A stretch of DNA of 64,000 nucleotides from Actinomarina sp002308095 (GTDB taxonomy: Bacteria > Actinomycetota > Acidimicrobiia > Actinomarinales > Actinomarinaceae), in NCBI GenBank assembly GCA_045563135.1, contig JBJKUL010000001.1, forward strand, positions 806,001 through 870,000. Direction: 5' to 3'. Each line of letters begins with the position of its first letter. Position 1 is the first letter of the stretch. The translations under genes and the position numbers were made by a program. Below the pieces are notes generated by a model that ran no database searches, had not been told where the DNA came from, and saw only the letters and a list, made by a program, of their open reading frames with translations. Positions 18,064 to 26,654 of the stretch are shown one piece after another.

Positions 18064-18069
18064 AATGTC

Positions 18070-18726
18070 CTACTTTTTATATAACTGCATTGTATCAGGA
18101 ATATCAGTGATAATTCCATATAAGCTTAATTCCATTAACCTTTGAAATTCGTTTTCGTCATTAACTGTCCACACTACTGATCTCTCATAAGGAAGATTAA
18201 AATTTCTACTATTTATAACACTGTTGCTTACCATAAACAGCATTTGATTGTCGTGATTTGAAATTGCTTGAGCCTCAAAAAGGTCTTCTTCGCTATCTAA
18301 GATAATCCCGTAACGACAATTAAAACTTTTTTTATAGTTATGAATAGATTCCCAGTTGAAAGATGAAACAATGTCTTTATAGTTTGTCATACCAATAATT
18401 TTCTTCATGAGAGTCTCGACGTACTCTTTATCAGTATCGTCTGTTTTTATTTCAAAATTTACATTACCGGTGAGCTGTTCTCTTGAGTTATAAATCATAT
18501 CATTCAAATCAAGGTCTGGAAGCAGAAGTTCTATCTCATTTAATGTTAAATCTTGAATAAAAAAACCTTTTATGAATGAATCATGATAAAAAATAATACT
18601 TTTATCTTTAGTTATTCTTAAATCAGTCTCTACAAAATCACAATATTCAAAGGCTTTATTCAAGCCCTTTATAGAGTTTTCTCGATAGATTTGTGGTAAT
18701 CCTCTGTGTCCAAAAATATATGTCAA
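18070..18726 (-). CDS. Glycerophosphodiester phosphodiesterase
   Basis: Hydrolyses glycerophosphodiesters to glycerol 3-phosphate and an alcohol. The N-terminal catalytic block is clear: FGHRGLPQIYRENSIKGL (His-Arg and Glu-Asn), then VETDLRITKDKSIIFYHD, which gives the metal-binding Glu-x-Asp and second catalytic His. Later come NFEIK (about residues 118-122) and the terminal WTVNDENEFQRL motif. The 218-residue length is typical of short cytoplasmic UgpQ-like forms, and there is no signal peptide. It is divergent from whiB, sharing a 61-base intergenic region that contains a perfect palindrome. Confidence 0.93.
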   Translation of the reverse strand: MTYIFGHRGLPQIYRENSIKGLNKAFEYCDFVETDLRITKDKSIIFYHDSFIKGFFIQDLTLNEIELLLPDLDLNDMIYNSREQLTGNVNFEIKTDDTDKEYVETLMKKIIGMTNYKDIVSSFNWESIHNYKKSFNCRYGIILDSEEDLFEAQAISNHDNQMLFMVSNSVINSRNFNLPYERSVVWTVNDENEFQRLMELSLYGIITDIPDTMQLYKK

Positions 18727-18762
18727 AATTCTTCCCTAACTTCCTGACATTACTACAATAGA

Positions 18763-18780
18763 TTGTGAAAGTTTTCACAA
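18763..18780 (+). promoter_or_regulatory. Perfect 18-bp palindrome in the whiB promoter
   Basis: TTGTGAAAGTTTTCACAA: 8-bp arms with a 2-base centre, 7 bases before the whiB ATG. A -10-like TACAAT at 18754-18759 would place transcription start near 18766, inside the palindrome, which suits a repressor site. The same 61-base gap also serves the divergent GDPD gene. Binding protein unknown. Confidence 0.6.
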
Positions 18781-18787
18781 AGTAAGG

Positions 18788-19078
18788 ATGAAAGTGCAAA
18801 TACTAAATTTTGACCTAGAGCAAGAAGCCTGGATGGAAGAAGGTTCATGTGTTTATGCTAACACTGAATTATTTTTTCCTGTTGGCTCTTCTATGAAAGC
18901 TATCAAACAATCGAATGAAGCAAAAGCGATATGCAATGAGTGTGTAGTCAAAATTGATTGCTTAGAGTATGCCATCCGAACAAATCAAGATTCTGGTGTT
19001 TGGGGTGGAACTACTGAGGAAGAAAGAAAATCACTTCGAAGAGAGTATCGCAAAAACGGTTCTCTTTTAAACTTCTAA
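18788..19078 (+). CDS. WhiB-family iron-sulfur regulator
   Basis: A 96-residue WhiB-like protein, a family restricted to Actinobacteria and their phages. The four cluster cysteines are Cys21, Cys49, Cys52 and Cys58 (C-x27-CxxC-x5-C), followed by the beta-turn GVWGGTTEEERKSL and a basic tail (RREYRKN) for DNA binding. WhiB proteins usually act with the primary sigma factor and respond to redox or NO. The ATG at 18788 has AAGG immediately before it. A GTG at 18794 would have AAGGA at a better 5-base spacing, so the real start may be six bases later. A perfect palindrome covers the likely transcription start. The stop overlaps the convergent gene by 4 bases. Subclass (WhiB1, 2 or other) cannot be assigned. 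Confidence 0.95.
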   Translation: MKVQILNFDLEQEAWMEEGSCVYANTELFFPVGSSMKAIKQSNEAKAICNECVVKIDCLEYAIRTNQDSGVWGGTTEEERKSLRREYRKNGSLLNF

Positions 19079-19302
19079 ACTAATCCAGCTTCTCTTTTAT
19101 CTTGCTCTTGAGCAAACTCTATTGAATTAATGTTACCGGCGTTCAAGCCCACTTCCCCATCTTCATCGGTATACCAATAGATTCCATTTTCTTTTATAAG
19201 AGCCTCAATCTCAGAGGTAAATTTCTTTTTATCCTCAACCTCAAATTCATATTCTTTTAATGATGCTTGTAATGAGATCTTAACTTTTTGTGTTTTTGCC
19301 AT
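19075..19302 (-). CDS. Small conserved protein, probably DUF3107
   Basis: 75 residues. The layout KVKISLQASLKEYEFEVEDK, ALIKENGIYWYTDEDGEVGL, AGNINSIEFAQEQDKREAG matches the actinobacterial DUF3107 pattern as I remember it: an N-terminal beta strand, TDxxG in the middle, xxIxxVE near the end and a terminal Arg-containing motif. That is a similarity judged by eye. It lies 9 bases downstream of prs with a TATTCTCC-like context and is probably part of the glmU-prs transcript. It ends in a 4-base convergent overlap with whiB. No biochemical function is known. Confidence 0.7.
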   Translation of the reverse strand: MAKTQKVKISLQASLKEYEFEVEDKKKFTSEIEALIKENGIYWYTDEDGEVGLNAGNINSIEFAQEQDKREAGLV

Positions 19303-19311
19303 TTATTCTCC

Positions 19312-20289
19312 TTATAAAACGTTTTCGCCCATGAACAGTGCCGACACTGAATCATCTGCAAATATAGATGTTAATGCATTTGCAATTATTGAGGAAACTG
19401 AGAGAACTTTTACATTGCCAATGGCATCAATATTTCCATTTTGTGAAAGAGTATCAGTTGTAACTATTTCATCAATAGGCGCATTTTTTAAATTCTCTAT
19501 TGCATCTTCAGAGAAGATACCATGCGTTGCAACAACACTTACAGTTTTTGCACCTTTTTCTTTTAGAATATTTGCTGCAGCTGCAATAGTTCCCCCTGTA
19601 TCGATTATGTCATCAACAAGAATGGCATGTCTGTCTTCTACTTCTCCAATTACAGTAAAAGCCTGTACTACATTATGTAGTTTGGGATCTCTTTTCTTGT
19701 GAACGAAACCAACATAAGCTTCTAGGTGTTTGGCAAATGTAGTTGCCCTTTTAACACCACCAGCATCAGGAGAGATAACGGAAACAGGTTCTTGAAATTT
19801 ATCTTGAAAATAATTCACGAACAAAGGAAGTGCAGTTAAGTGGTCAAAAGGTTCATCTATAAAACCTTGAATTTGTTGAGTGTGTAAGTCAATAGAAACT
19901 AACCTATCTGCACCTGCAGTAACGAATAAGTCTCCAATTAATCTTGCAGAGATAGGCTCCCTTGGTAAAGCTTTTTTATCCTGTCTTGAGTATGGATAAA
20001 ACGGTAGCACAGCCGTAATTCTTTTTGCCGAAGCTCTCTTCAAAGCGTCAACAAGTAGAAGCTGTTCCATGATGGTAAAGTTCACGCCACCTGAGTGGCT
20101 TTGCATAACAAAGCAATCTGCGCCTCTAGCACTTTCTTCTAATCTTATGTATATTTCGCCACTAGCAAATTGCTTCTTGTCGACCAAAGCTAATGAAGTA
20201 CCAAGTTCTGCAGCAACTTTTTCAGCAAGTTCGGGATTTGAAGACCCAGCAAAAAGAAGCATTTTTTTCTTACTTGGTTGTTCAATCAC
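19312..20289 (-). CDS. prs: Ribose-phosphate pyrophosphokinase
   Basis: Makes PRPP from ribose 5-phosphate and ATP for nucleotide, His and Trp synthesis. Diagnostic features: FAGSSNPELAEKVA at the N-terminus, FASGEIYIRLEESARG, PFYPYSRQDKK (catalytic flexible loop), VSIDLHTQQIQGF, SPDAGGVKRA and the PRPP loop AILVDDIIDTGGTIAAAA. At 325 residues it is normal for class I PrsA. The start overlaps the glmU stop by 4 bases (ATGA), so the pair is co-translated, the usual glmU-prs arrangement of Gram-positive genomes. Confidence 0.97.
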   Translation of the reverse strand: MIEQPSKKKMLLFAGSSNPELAEKVAAELGTSLALVDKKQFASGEIYIRLEESARGADCFVMQSHSGGVNFTIMEQLLLVDALKRASAKRITAVLPFYPYSRQDKKALPREPISARLIGDLFVTAGADRLVSIDLHTQQIQGFIDEPFDHLTALPLFVNYFQDKFQEPVSVISPDAGGVKRATTFAKHLEAYVGFVHKKRDPKLHNVVQAFTVIGEVEDRHAILVDDIIDTGGTIAAAANILKEKGAKTVSVVATHGIFSEDAIENLKNAPIDEIVTTDTLSQNGNIDAIGNVKVLSVSSIIANALTSIFADDSVSALFMGENVL

Positions 20290-21659
20290 TTTTCATCCTT
20301 TGATTTTTTTCTATCCATGTATCCATCAATATTTTTTTGGTTACTTCTTTCAATACCTAATGCTTTAGGTGGGACATCTTTTGTAATGACTGACCCTGCT
20401 CCAATCATAGCTCCCTCTCCCACGGTCACTGGCGCAACGAGCATGACATCTGATCCAATAAATGCACCTTTCTTTATTTCAGTTTTATGTTTATTTTCTC
20501 CATCATAATTTACAGTTATAGAGCCAGCTGAGAAGTTAACGCCTTCCTCGAGTTCAGCATCTCCAACATAAGACAAGTGTGGAATTTTGCTCCCACTCCC
20601 GATATTTGAATTCTTTGTTTCAGCAAATGCCCCCACTTTAACACCATCTTCTAAAGTGGAACCTTTTCTGAGGTGAGCATAAGGTCCTATTGTGGCTGTA
20701 CCCTTGATTGTAACTTCATCCAGTACGGAGAATACTACAGTTGAACCTTCTCCAATCTTAGATTCATTAATCATTGTGTTTGGACCAATCGTACAATTTT
20801 CATGAATTTCTGTATTACCAGTTAAGTGGGTATTTGCCATTATTCTTGAGCCTGTTTTAATAACAACATTCTCATCTAAAAAGATTGAGTTCGGGTCTTG
20901 AAAATAGACGCCATTTTCCATATGTGAAGCAATCAATTTCTCTTTTAAGGTTTTTTCAACTTCATTTAGTTGACTCATAGAGTTCACACCTTTAATAGTC
21001 TCTTCGCTTACTTGTACTATAACTGTATCTAATTTATTTTGAAAAGCTATCTCAATTAAATCTGTTAGATATATTTCATTCTGTTCATTGTTGTTATTAA
21101 GTTTTTTAATATTCTCTATTAGAAATTGTTTCTCGAAGCAATACATCCCCGAATTAATTTCTGTAATGGCTAACTCGGAGGTACTTGCATCTGAATGTTC
21201 AACTATTTTCATAATTGTGTCTCCATTTTTTACAATCCTTCCATAACCTGCAGGATCAGAGACTTCTGCTGTAATAATACCAATAGCAACATTTCCTTGA
21301 GTTGACTCTTTGATTAAGTTATCAATATTTTCCTTAAGTAACAATGGTGCATCACCAGGTATTATGACCACATATTCGGAATCATCTTTTTCATACGCTT
21401 GACTATTTAGTAATGTCACTACAGCATGACCAGTCCCAAGTTGTTGTTCTTGTAAAATAGGATTAAATTCTTTTTTCAGTTCTTTAATTACTAAATCTGA
21501 CTCGTGTCCGACTACTACATATTTTTCATCTAAATGATCAATGGCTTCTTGTCCATACTTAATCATTGGTTTGCCTAAAACAGAATGCAGAACTTTTGGT
21601 AATTCAGACTTCATACGAGTCCCTTTACCTGCAGCTAATATGACTCCTGATATTTTCAT
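20286..21659 (-). CDS. glmU: Bifunctional N-acetylglucosamine-1-phosphate uridyltransferase / glucosamine-1-phosphate acetyltransferase
   Basis: Makes UDP-GlcNAc for peptidoglycan. The N-terminal pyrophosphorylase starts with LAAGKGTRMKSELPKVLH (residues 9-26) and contains QQLGTGHAV and PGDAPLL. The C-terminal half (about 250-430) is a left-handed beta helix of hexapeptide repeats, with the acetyltransferase motifs GPYAHLRKGSTLEDGVKVG, AETKNSNIG, HLSYVGDAELEEGVNFSAG and NYDGENKHKT. Length (457) is normal. It lies just downstream of the tRNA-Gln gene on the same strand and overlaps prs by 4 bases. Confidence 0.97.
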   Translation of the reverse strand: MKISGVILAAGKGTRMKSELPKVLHSVLGKPMIKYGQEAIDHLDEKYVVVGHESDLVIKELKKEFNPILQEQQLGTGHAVVTLLNSQAYEKDDSEYVVIIPGDAPLLLKENIDNLIKESTQGNVAIGIITAEVSDPAGYGRIVKNGDTIMKIVEHSDASTSELAITEINSGMYCFEKQFLIENIKKLNNNNEQNEIYLTDLIEIAFQNKLDTVIVQVSEETIKGVNSMSQLNEVEKTLKEKLIASHMENGVYFQDPNSIFLDENVVIKTGSRIMANTHLTGNTEIHENCTIGPNTMINESKIGEGSTVVFSVLDEVTIKGTATIGPYAHLRKGSTLEDGVKVGAFAETKNSNIGSGSKIPHLSYVGDAELEEGVNFSAGSITVNYDGENKHKTEIKKGAFIGSDVMLVAPVTVGEGAMIGAGSVITKDVPPKALGIERSNQKNIDGYMDRKKSKDEK

Positions 21660-21667
21660 TTAATTTG

Positions 21668-21739
21668 CTGGGAGAGAAGGACTCGAACCCTCAACGTTTG
21701 GACCAAAACCAAATGTGTTGCCAATTACACCATCTCCCA
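21668..21739 (-). tRNA. tRNA-Gln (TTG anticodon)
   Basis: A complete 72-base cloverleaf on the minus strand. Acceptor TGGGAGA (from 21739) pairs with TCTCCCA, discriminator G at 21668. The anticodon stem TTTGG/CCAAA holds the loop TTTTGGT, giving anticodon TTG. The T arm is GAGGG-TTCGAGT-CCTTC with one G-T pair. CCA is not encoded. U1-A72 and G73 are the usual identity features of glutamine tRNA. It sits between ispE and glmU. Confidence 0.95.
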
Positions 21740-21757
21740 TTGACCTTAAGAATTATT

Positions 21758-22588
21758 CTAATCTGCTTCTTGTAACAAGCTACAATCAATTTTTTTTGTT
21801 GTTGCAACCATTCGAAAACGATCTTTTTCAATAGCATCAAGATTCTTCAAAAGTTGCTGTTCTTCACCACAACAAAATAAGGTCGTACCACTTCCAGACA
21901 TATAGAACTCTTTATCAGTAGTCTTTTCCAGGTATTCTTTGTGCTCAAGTAGTTTTGGTTCAACATTCACAGCTGCTTGCCAGAGATTATTCCTTATTTC
22001 TACTCCTTTGTAGAAATCAGAATCTATTTTTATTCTACGTTCTAGTTTGTCGAACGATTCGAAGACTTTTTTTGTAGATAGTGTCTCGTGTGGTGTAGCA
22101 ATTATAAAATGCTGAGGCTCTACTATTTCTATAGAATTAACTTCCTCACCAAATCCTTCAACTTTTGCAGATTGACCTTTAACGAAAAAAGGAACGTCAC
22201 TCCCTATATCTTTAGCAATTGTAGACATCCCTGGAATTGCTAAATTGTACTTATTGCTCATATATTTAAGGACACTGCCTGCATTAGAGCTTCCTCCACC
22301 CAAGCCAGCTTCTGTAGGAATATTTTTTAAAATCTTAATATGAAATTTTTGCTCAAAATTATTTACTCTCCTTAAAGCCTTCATTGCTTTGTGTATTGTT
22401 GACTCTCCGTCGATCTCAATTTCAGTTGCAAATTCTATAACATCTTCAGTGTTCTCAATTTCATGTATTTCGATTTCGTCAAAAAGATTAATCGGTACCA
22501 TCAAAGTTGATAGAGTGTGGAGTCCATCAATTTTTTCACTGTTAATCATTAAATTAAGATTGATTTTTGCAGAACTAAGAATTTTCAC
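21758..22588 (-). CDS. ispE: 4-diphosphocytidyl-2-C-methyl-D-erythritol kinase
   Basis: GHMP kinase of the non-mevalonate isoprenoid pathway; it phosphorylates CDP-methylerythritol. The start SSAKINLNLMI (residues 5-15) is the family N-terminal motif with the substrate lysine. The ATP-binding motif IPTEAGLGGGSSNAGSVL is near residue 90, DVPFFVKG near 150, and the C-terminal GSGTTLFC is the last GHMP motif. The 276-residue length is usual. Its ATG overlaps the ksgA stop by 4 bases, the common actinobacterial order tatD-ksgA-ispE. Confidence 0.95.
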   Translation of the reverse strand: MKILSSAKINLNLMINSEKIDGLHTLSTLMVPINLFDEIEIHEIENTEDVIEFATEIEIDGESTIHKAMKALRRVNNFEQKFHIKILKNIPTEAGLGGGSSNAGSVLKYMSNKYNLAIPGMSTIAKDIGSDVPFFVKGQSAKVEGFGEEVNSIEIVEPQHFIIATPHETLSTKKVFESFDKLERRIKIDSDFYKGVEIRNNLWQAAVNVEPKLLEHKEYLEKTTDKEFYMSGSGTTLFCCGEEQQLLKNLDAIEKDRFRMVATTKKIDCSLLQEAD

Positions 22589-23376
22589 TTTAAACTCTTT
22601 GCTAGTAGTAAATATTGATCTGGTGTTAACTTTTGTGGCCTATCATCAGGATTAATTCCTAATCTTGATAAATCATCAGCTGTAAAAAATTCCTGTAATG
22701 CTGATTTTATTTTTTTTCTTTTTTGTTGAAAAGCAATTTTTGAAATATTGAAAGCTTCTAAACGGTCTTCTTCATCAATCAATCTCTCTCTTTGTAAAGT
22801 CACAACACTGGAAGTTACTTTTGGGACTGGACTAAAACAATTTTTACTAACATCAAATTGAAGTTTTGGCGTTGTAAATAATGAACAAACCACAGATAAC
22901 GCTCCATACTCTTTTGTATCTGGTTGTGCGATAATTCTCTCAGCAACTTCTCGTTGTACCATAACGACATATCTATGAATAACAGGAACCTCTGTGATTA
23001 ATTTAACAAGTAATCTTGTTCCAATATAGTAGGGAAGATTCGAAACAAGTATCCACCATGGACCTGTTAACAATGAGTAATCATACTCCATAGCGTCTTG
23101 ATTAATAACTTCAATGTTTGGAATATCTGAAAAACGTTCCTCTGTAATTGATGCTAGATTCTTATCAATTTCTATAACTCTTAAACGATAATTGTCTTTT
23201 AGCAATTCGTTTGTAAGTGAGCCAGTACCAGGTCCAATCTCAATAACAGGATCTGCGAGTTGCCCCTGTACTAACTTGGTGATTTTTCTAGATATGTTTG
23301 TATCAACTAGAAAGTTTTGACCTAATTTAAAATTGGGCTTGTCTTCTATTTTTTTAATCCAATATGATTCACTCAT
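22585..23376 (-). CDS. rsmA: 16S rRNA dimethyladenosine transferase (A1518/A1519)
   Basis: KsgA: dimethylates two adenines in the 3' hairpin of 16S rRNA during 30S maturation. The N-terminal LGQNFLVDTNI motif (about residues 18-28), SAM-binding IEIGPGTGSLTNELL, and the catalytic LVSNLPYYIGTRLL (the N-L-P-Y motif) are all present. The C-terminal small domain ends with PDDRPQKLTPDQYLLLAK, typical of the family. Its start lies 6 bases after tatD ends, and it overlaps ispE by 4 bases. Confidence 0.96.
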   Translation of the reverse strand: MSESYWIKKIEDKPNFKLGQNFLVDTNISRKITKLVQGQLADPVIEIGPGTGSLTNELLKDNYRLRVIEIDKNLASITEERFSDIPNIEVINQDAMEYDYSLLTGPWWILVSNLPYYIGTRLLVKLITEVPVIHRYVVMVQREVAERIIAQPDTKEYGALSVVCSLFTTPKLQFDVSKNCFSPVPKVTSSVVTLQRERLIDEEDRLEAFNISKIAFQQKRKKIKSALQEFFTADDLSRLGINPDDRPQKLTPDQYLLLAKSLK

Positions 23377-23382
23377 AAGTTT

Positions 23383-24150
23383 CTACCTACTCAATATAGT
23401 ATTTGTATTTGATATGGTTATTGAGGATAAGTCTTGAAGAGTCATTTCTTTTAACTCAGCTAGCTTTTTTGCAGTTTCAACAATAAATTCTGGTTTATTG
23501 TTTTGACCTTTGTATTGTCCTGGTGCTAAGTACGGTGTATCAGTCTCAACAAGAAGTCTATTTGTTGGTATTTGTTTTACAGATAATTTTAAATCTTTTG
23601 CGGTTTCGTAAGTGAGAATGCCAGATAGTGAGAAATACACTCCAAGCTCAATAAATTTTTTGGTCCATTTGTTCCCACCTGTCCAAGAGTGAAGTATTAC
23701 TGGAAAGTCGTCAGCATAATTTTTGATTAAATCATAAGTATCACTAAAACTGTCTCGACAATGGATAATTATTGGTTTTCGAAATTCTTTTGCCCTTTCG
23801 AGATGAAAAGTTAAATTTTCACGTTGCTCTTCTCTTGATGAATGGTCTCTGTAATAATCTAGTCCCGTCTCCCCAATTAAATCTGCTTCAGCTATTAATT
23901 TCAACAATTCATCTTTTTGTGCGCTTAGATTTTTTGCATCATGTGGATGAAGACCAGCAGCCCAATAGGCTGGAACTGGTAGCTTTGATGAAATATCTTT
24001 AGCTTTCTTGGATGACTCAGCATCAACTCCTGGAAGTATTAAATATTCAATATTTTCATAATTCAAACTCAACAAATCATAATCCGTAAGCTGCAAATGA
24101 CAATGCGTGTCAACCCACTTAGGTTCTTGTTTTATTGCTGTTTCTTTCAC
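23383..24150 (-). CDS. tatD: TatD-family metal-dependent hydrolase (DNase)
   Basis: A member of the TatD family, metal-dependent nucleases linked to DNA repair or turnover. Metal ligands are visible in WVDTHCHLQL, the Glu in LIGETGLDYYRDHS, the His of PIIIHCRDSF, VILHSWTGG and the Asp of LLVETDTPYLAPGQ. The longest open frame begins at 24267, but that would run into the oppositely oriented AbrB-type gene. The GTG at 24150 (VKETAIKQEPKWVDTHCH) gives the normal family start and length (255 residues), so I use it. It is the first gene of a tatD-ksgA-ispE group, divergent from the AbrB gene with only 30 bases between. Confidence 0.93.
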   Translation of the reverse strand: MKETAIKQEPKWVDTHCHLQLTDYDLLSLNYENIEYLILPGVDAESSKKAKDISSKLPVPAYWAAGLHPHDAKNLSAQKDELLKLIAEADLIGETGLDYYRDHSSREEQRENLTFHLERAKEFRKPIIIHCRDSFSDTYDLIKNYADDFPVILHSWTGGNKWTKKFIELGVYFSLSGILTYETAKDLKLSVKQIPTNRLLVETDTPYLAPGQYKGQNNKPEFIVETAKKLAELKEMTLQDLSSITISNTNTILSR

Positions 24151-24180
24151 TACTATATAAGAATAGGAGCATTCAAATAT

Positions 24181-24420
24181 ATGGGTAAAGGGAATAAAGG
24201 AAAGATTGATAATCTCGGGAGAATTGTTATACCCAAGACAATAAGGGATGCTTTGGATGTTAAACATAATGACGAAGTATCTATGACTGTAGAAAAAGGT
24301 AATCTTGTTATCTCAAAAGGATACAAAACATGTTCTCTTTGCAACACAAAAGAAGTTACTACTCAAATCTCTGATAAATTACTATGCGAGAAATGTATCT
24401 CAGAAATTAAAAATCTTTAA
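24181..24420 (+). CDS. AbrB/SpoVT-type swapped-hairpin regulator with a C-terminal zinc-ribbon-like motif
   Basis: A 79-residue protein. Residues 7-45 are the AbrB-type DNA-binding domain (GKIDNLGRIVIPKTIRDAL, then DEVSMTVEKGNLVISKGY). The C-terminus is CSLCNTKE ... LLCEKC, two CxxC pairs that look like a small zinc ribbon. This order recalls AbrB-like transition regulators, whose C-terminal half mediates oligomerisation. The ATG at 24181 has AGGAG at 24165-24169, 11 bases upstream; longer starts would lie inside tatD. It is divergent from tatD and its 3' end overlaps the convergent rsmI by 14 bases. Targets are unknown. Confidence 0.88.
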   Translation: MGKGNKGKIDNLGRIVIPKTIRDALDVKHNDEVSMTVEKGNLVISKGYKTCSLCNTKEVTTQISDKLLCEKCISEIKNL

Positions 24421-25222
24421 TATTGTTATAAATTTCGTTTGTGGACATATCAGTAATTAAAGCTATGGTCTTAGCAATTTCTCGTTTTGGAATATCATAC
24501 TTCAGTAGGTTGTTAATTGCACTAGTCACATCTATATCCAGTTTATTTTGTTTTTGACTTCCCTCTATGACAAGTGTTATTTCACCTTTAATATCTTTAT
24601 CTTGAAACTCATTAATTAATTCTTTGGATGTACCTCGATAAACTGTCTCAAATTTTTTAGTTAGCTCTCGACAAACCACAATATTATTTAATACACCTTC
24701 ACTTGCAAATGCTTCCAGGTCTTTTAACAATCTTTTAGGAGAAGTAAAGCATACGGTAGTAGTGTCAGTGGTAAGTAAATCAGAAATAAATCTTGCACGA
24801 TCTTTTCCAGCCTTGGGTATGAATCCAATAAAACGAAAGCTAGTTAAATCAAAACCTGAAAGCGTGAGAGCGACAATAACGCTTGACGGACCAGGTATGG
24901 ACTCTATTTTTACATCATTATCTACTAAATAGGAAACTAGCTCTGAACCGGGGTCAGCAATTAAGGGTGTGCCCGCATCTGAAAGCAAGGCTACATCTTT
25001 ACCTGAATCCAATATATTTTTAATTTCATCGAGTTTGTTATGCTCATTTCCAACAAAATATGAATACACTGGTTTTTCAATATTTAAATGATTTAACAAC
25101 TTTATAACCCTTCGTGTATCTTCACCGTATATACAATCAACACTCTCTAATGTCTCTGTTAGTCTTGACGAAATATCAGAAAGATTTCCTATAGGAGTAG
25201 CACATATATATAAAGTGCCCAA
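24407..25222 (-). CDS. rsmI: 16S rRNA 2'-O-ribose C1402 methyltransferase
   Basis: A tetrapyrrole-methylase-fold enzyme that methylates C1402 of 16S rRNA. Seen: LYICATPIGNLSDISSR at the N-terminus, the GEDTRRVIKLLNHL block, VALLSDAGTPLIADPGSELV (SAM site) and IPGPSSVIVALTLSG. Length (271) is typical. It lies 4 bases from the lipoprotein gene that precedes it on the same strand and overlaps the AbrB gene tail by 14 bases. Confidence 0.95.
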   Translation of the reverse strand: MGTLYICATPIGNLSDISSRLTETLESVDCIYGEDTRRVIKLLNHLNIEKPVYSYFVGNEHNKLDEIKNILDSGKDVALLSDAGTPLIADPGSELVSYLVDNDVKIESIPGPSSVIVALTLSGFDLTSFRFIGFIPKAGKDRARFISDLLTTDTTTVCFTSPKRLLKDLEAFASEGVLNNIVVCRELTKKFETVYRGTSKELINEFQDKDIKGEITLVIEGSQKQNKLDIDVTSAINNLLKYDIPKREIAKTIALITDMSTNEIYNNIKDF

Positions 25223-25226
25223 AATT

Positions 25227-26597
25227 TTAAAAATTGTTTATCTGAGTAGAAATTTGATTAAATATTTCTATATCTTGTGTTAGCAACATTCTGACATATG
25301 TTCCATCTGAGGAAATCCAAACATTTGTCTCTCCTGTAAATAGGATTCCTCCCTCAAAAGACTGTGAACCGGTAAATCTATTCTGAGCATTAGCCCATGC
25401 CATATAAGCATTGTAAATCTCATCTAAGTCTGTTTGAGTATCTCCAGTCATTTTTAGAGACATCATTAATTGATCTGATGAATTTACATAATCCTTCCAT
25501 GCACCCCCGCCTAGTCCAATAGCCGCTTTTACAGATGCTACTCTACCAATAGTATCTTGAAGAATGTAAGGAATATCTAGTGCACCAATAGTCCCTTCTT
25601 TAATAAGGTTATAATCAGTAACTTCTAAATCTTTAATACTGACATCCTCATATTGTTCACCAGAAAAATACTTTTCAGGTGCGTATATTTGTTCTGCTGT
25701 TGGCAGTTGATATAGAGCTTCATTAATAGCTTCCATGCCACCTTCACTATTAATTTGTTTAACTAATTGAGGACCGAAAGAATAATATAACTCATTTGGA
25801 ATGTAGAAGTAAGTAGGTAACTGAACTCTACAAGTAAAATTTGGTTGCTGAGAATTCATTTCAGTTCTATCGTATTGATCTAAACCTGACTCCCACCGTG
25901 CTTGAACCAAATCAGCTTGTGCTTCCATAATTGAGCGTCGTCCAGCGTAATCAGAAAAATCATCTTTTTCTTTCATTTCTTCATACCATCCAGCAAGATC
26001 TATTACTTGTCCTTGTAAAGTATGAGTTAATTCGTGGACCAGAACACTTTGTTCCCATAGATTAAATTTTTGCTGGTTCTTTTTGACAGGGACTCTTAAT
26101 ACTTTATCGACTAAATTATAAGATCCTGATGAGGCACATCTCTGATATTCAACTAAAAGATTTTTCATTGCATCAGGCGAAGCAGTGCTTAATCCCCACA
26201 TATTTTCTGAGAGAACTGCTCTTTCCCATTCACCCTCTTCATAATCCTCTTCAAAATTATCAAGATAAGATAACTCATTATATTCTTGATAACCATTGCT
26301 GGTATACAGCTCATATTTTGGATACTCTGTATAAGTAAGACCTGTTCTTTTTTCAACAAAAGCTATTAAAGCATCGAACTGCTCTTTCATCTTTGGTTTC
26401 ATTTCAATTAATTCGATTCCATATTCATCAGTAGCAAATACTGTCTCTTCAGGAAGAGTTGTTGTAGATGAAGTCGTTGAGCTTGAACTTGTAGATGTAG
26501 GTTCTTGCACCTCTGGAGGAATTGTCTCTATAACCTCTTCAGAAGTACAGGTTGCAAACAAGGTAAAAATCATTAAAGATATTAGTTTTTTTCTCAT
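25227..26597 (-). CDS. Putative lipoprotein with metallopeptidase-like HELTH motif
   Basis: I do not recognise a named family. A lipoprotein signal peptide (MRKKLISLMIFTLFATC) has Cys17 as the likely lipidated residue. A Ser/Thr-rich linker (about residues 33-48) follows. Residues 188-192 are HELTH in SVLVHELTHTLQGQ, and EAQAD at 225-229 gives a possible third zinc ligand, as in gluzincins. The rest (TYFYIPNELYYSFGPQLVKQ, GALDIPYILQDTIGR) is not diagnostic. At 456 residues it is the largest of three HExxH envelope proteins here. It precedes rsmI on the same strand and is divergent from mscL. Peptidase activity is inferred. Confidence 0.75.
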   Translation of the reverse strand: MRKKLISLMIFTLFATCTSEEVIETIPPEVQEPTSTSSSSTTSSTTTLPEETVFATDEYGIELIEMKPKMKEQFDALIAFVEKRTGLTYTEYPKYELYTSNGYQEYNELSYLDNFEEDYEEGEWERAVLSENMWGLSTASPDAMKNLLVEYQRCASSGSYNLVDKVLRVPVKKNQQKFNLWEQSVLVHELTHTLQGQVIDLAGWYEEMKEKDDFSDYAGRRSIMEAQADLVQARWESGLDQYDRTEMNSQQPNFTCRVQLPTYFYIPNELYYSFGPQLVKQINSEGGMEAINEALYQLPTAEQIYAPEKYFSGEQYEDVSIKDLEVTDYNLIKEGTIGALDIPYILQDTIGRVASVKAAIGLGGGAWKDYVNSSDQLMMSLKMTGDTQTDLDEIYNAYMAWANAQNRFTGSQSFEGGILFTGETNVWISSDGTYVRMLLTQDIEIFNQISTQINNF

Positions 26598-26654
26598 AGG
26601 TTATAAGAATACAACTATTCTTATATATTGAGATAAAAAATTTAGGGAGTAATT

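Noticed and set aside
19331..19702. 123-residue plus-strand open frame
   Set aside because: It is antisense to prs and has no family resemblance or ribosome binding site.
24151..24267. N-terminal extension of TatD from 24267
   Set aside because: It would be antisense to the AbrB-type gene and its ribosome binding site; the GTG at 24150 gives the normal family N-terminus.
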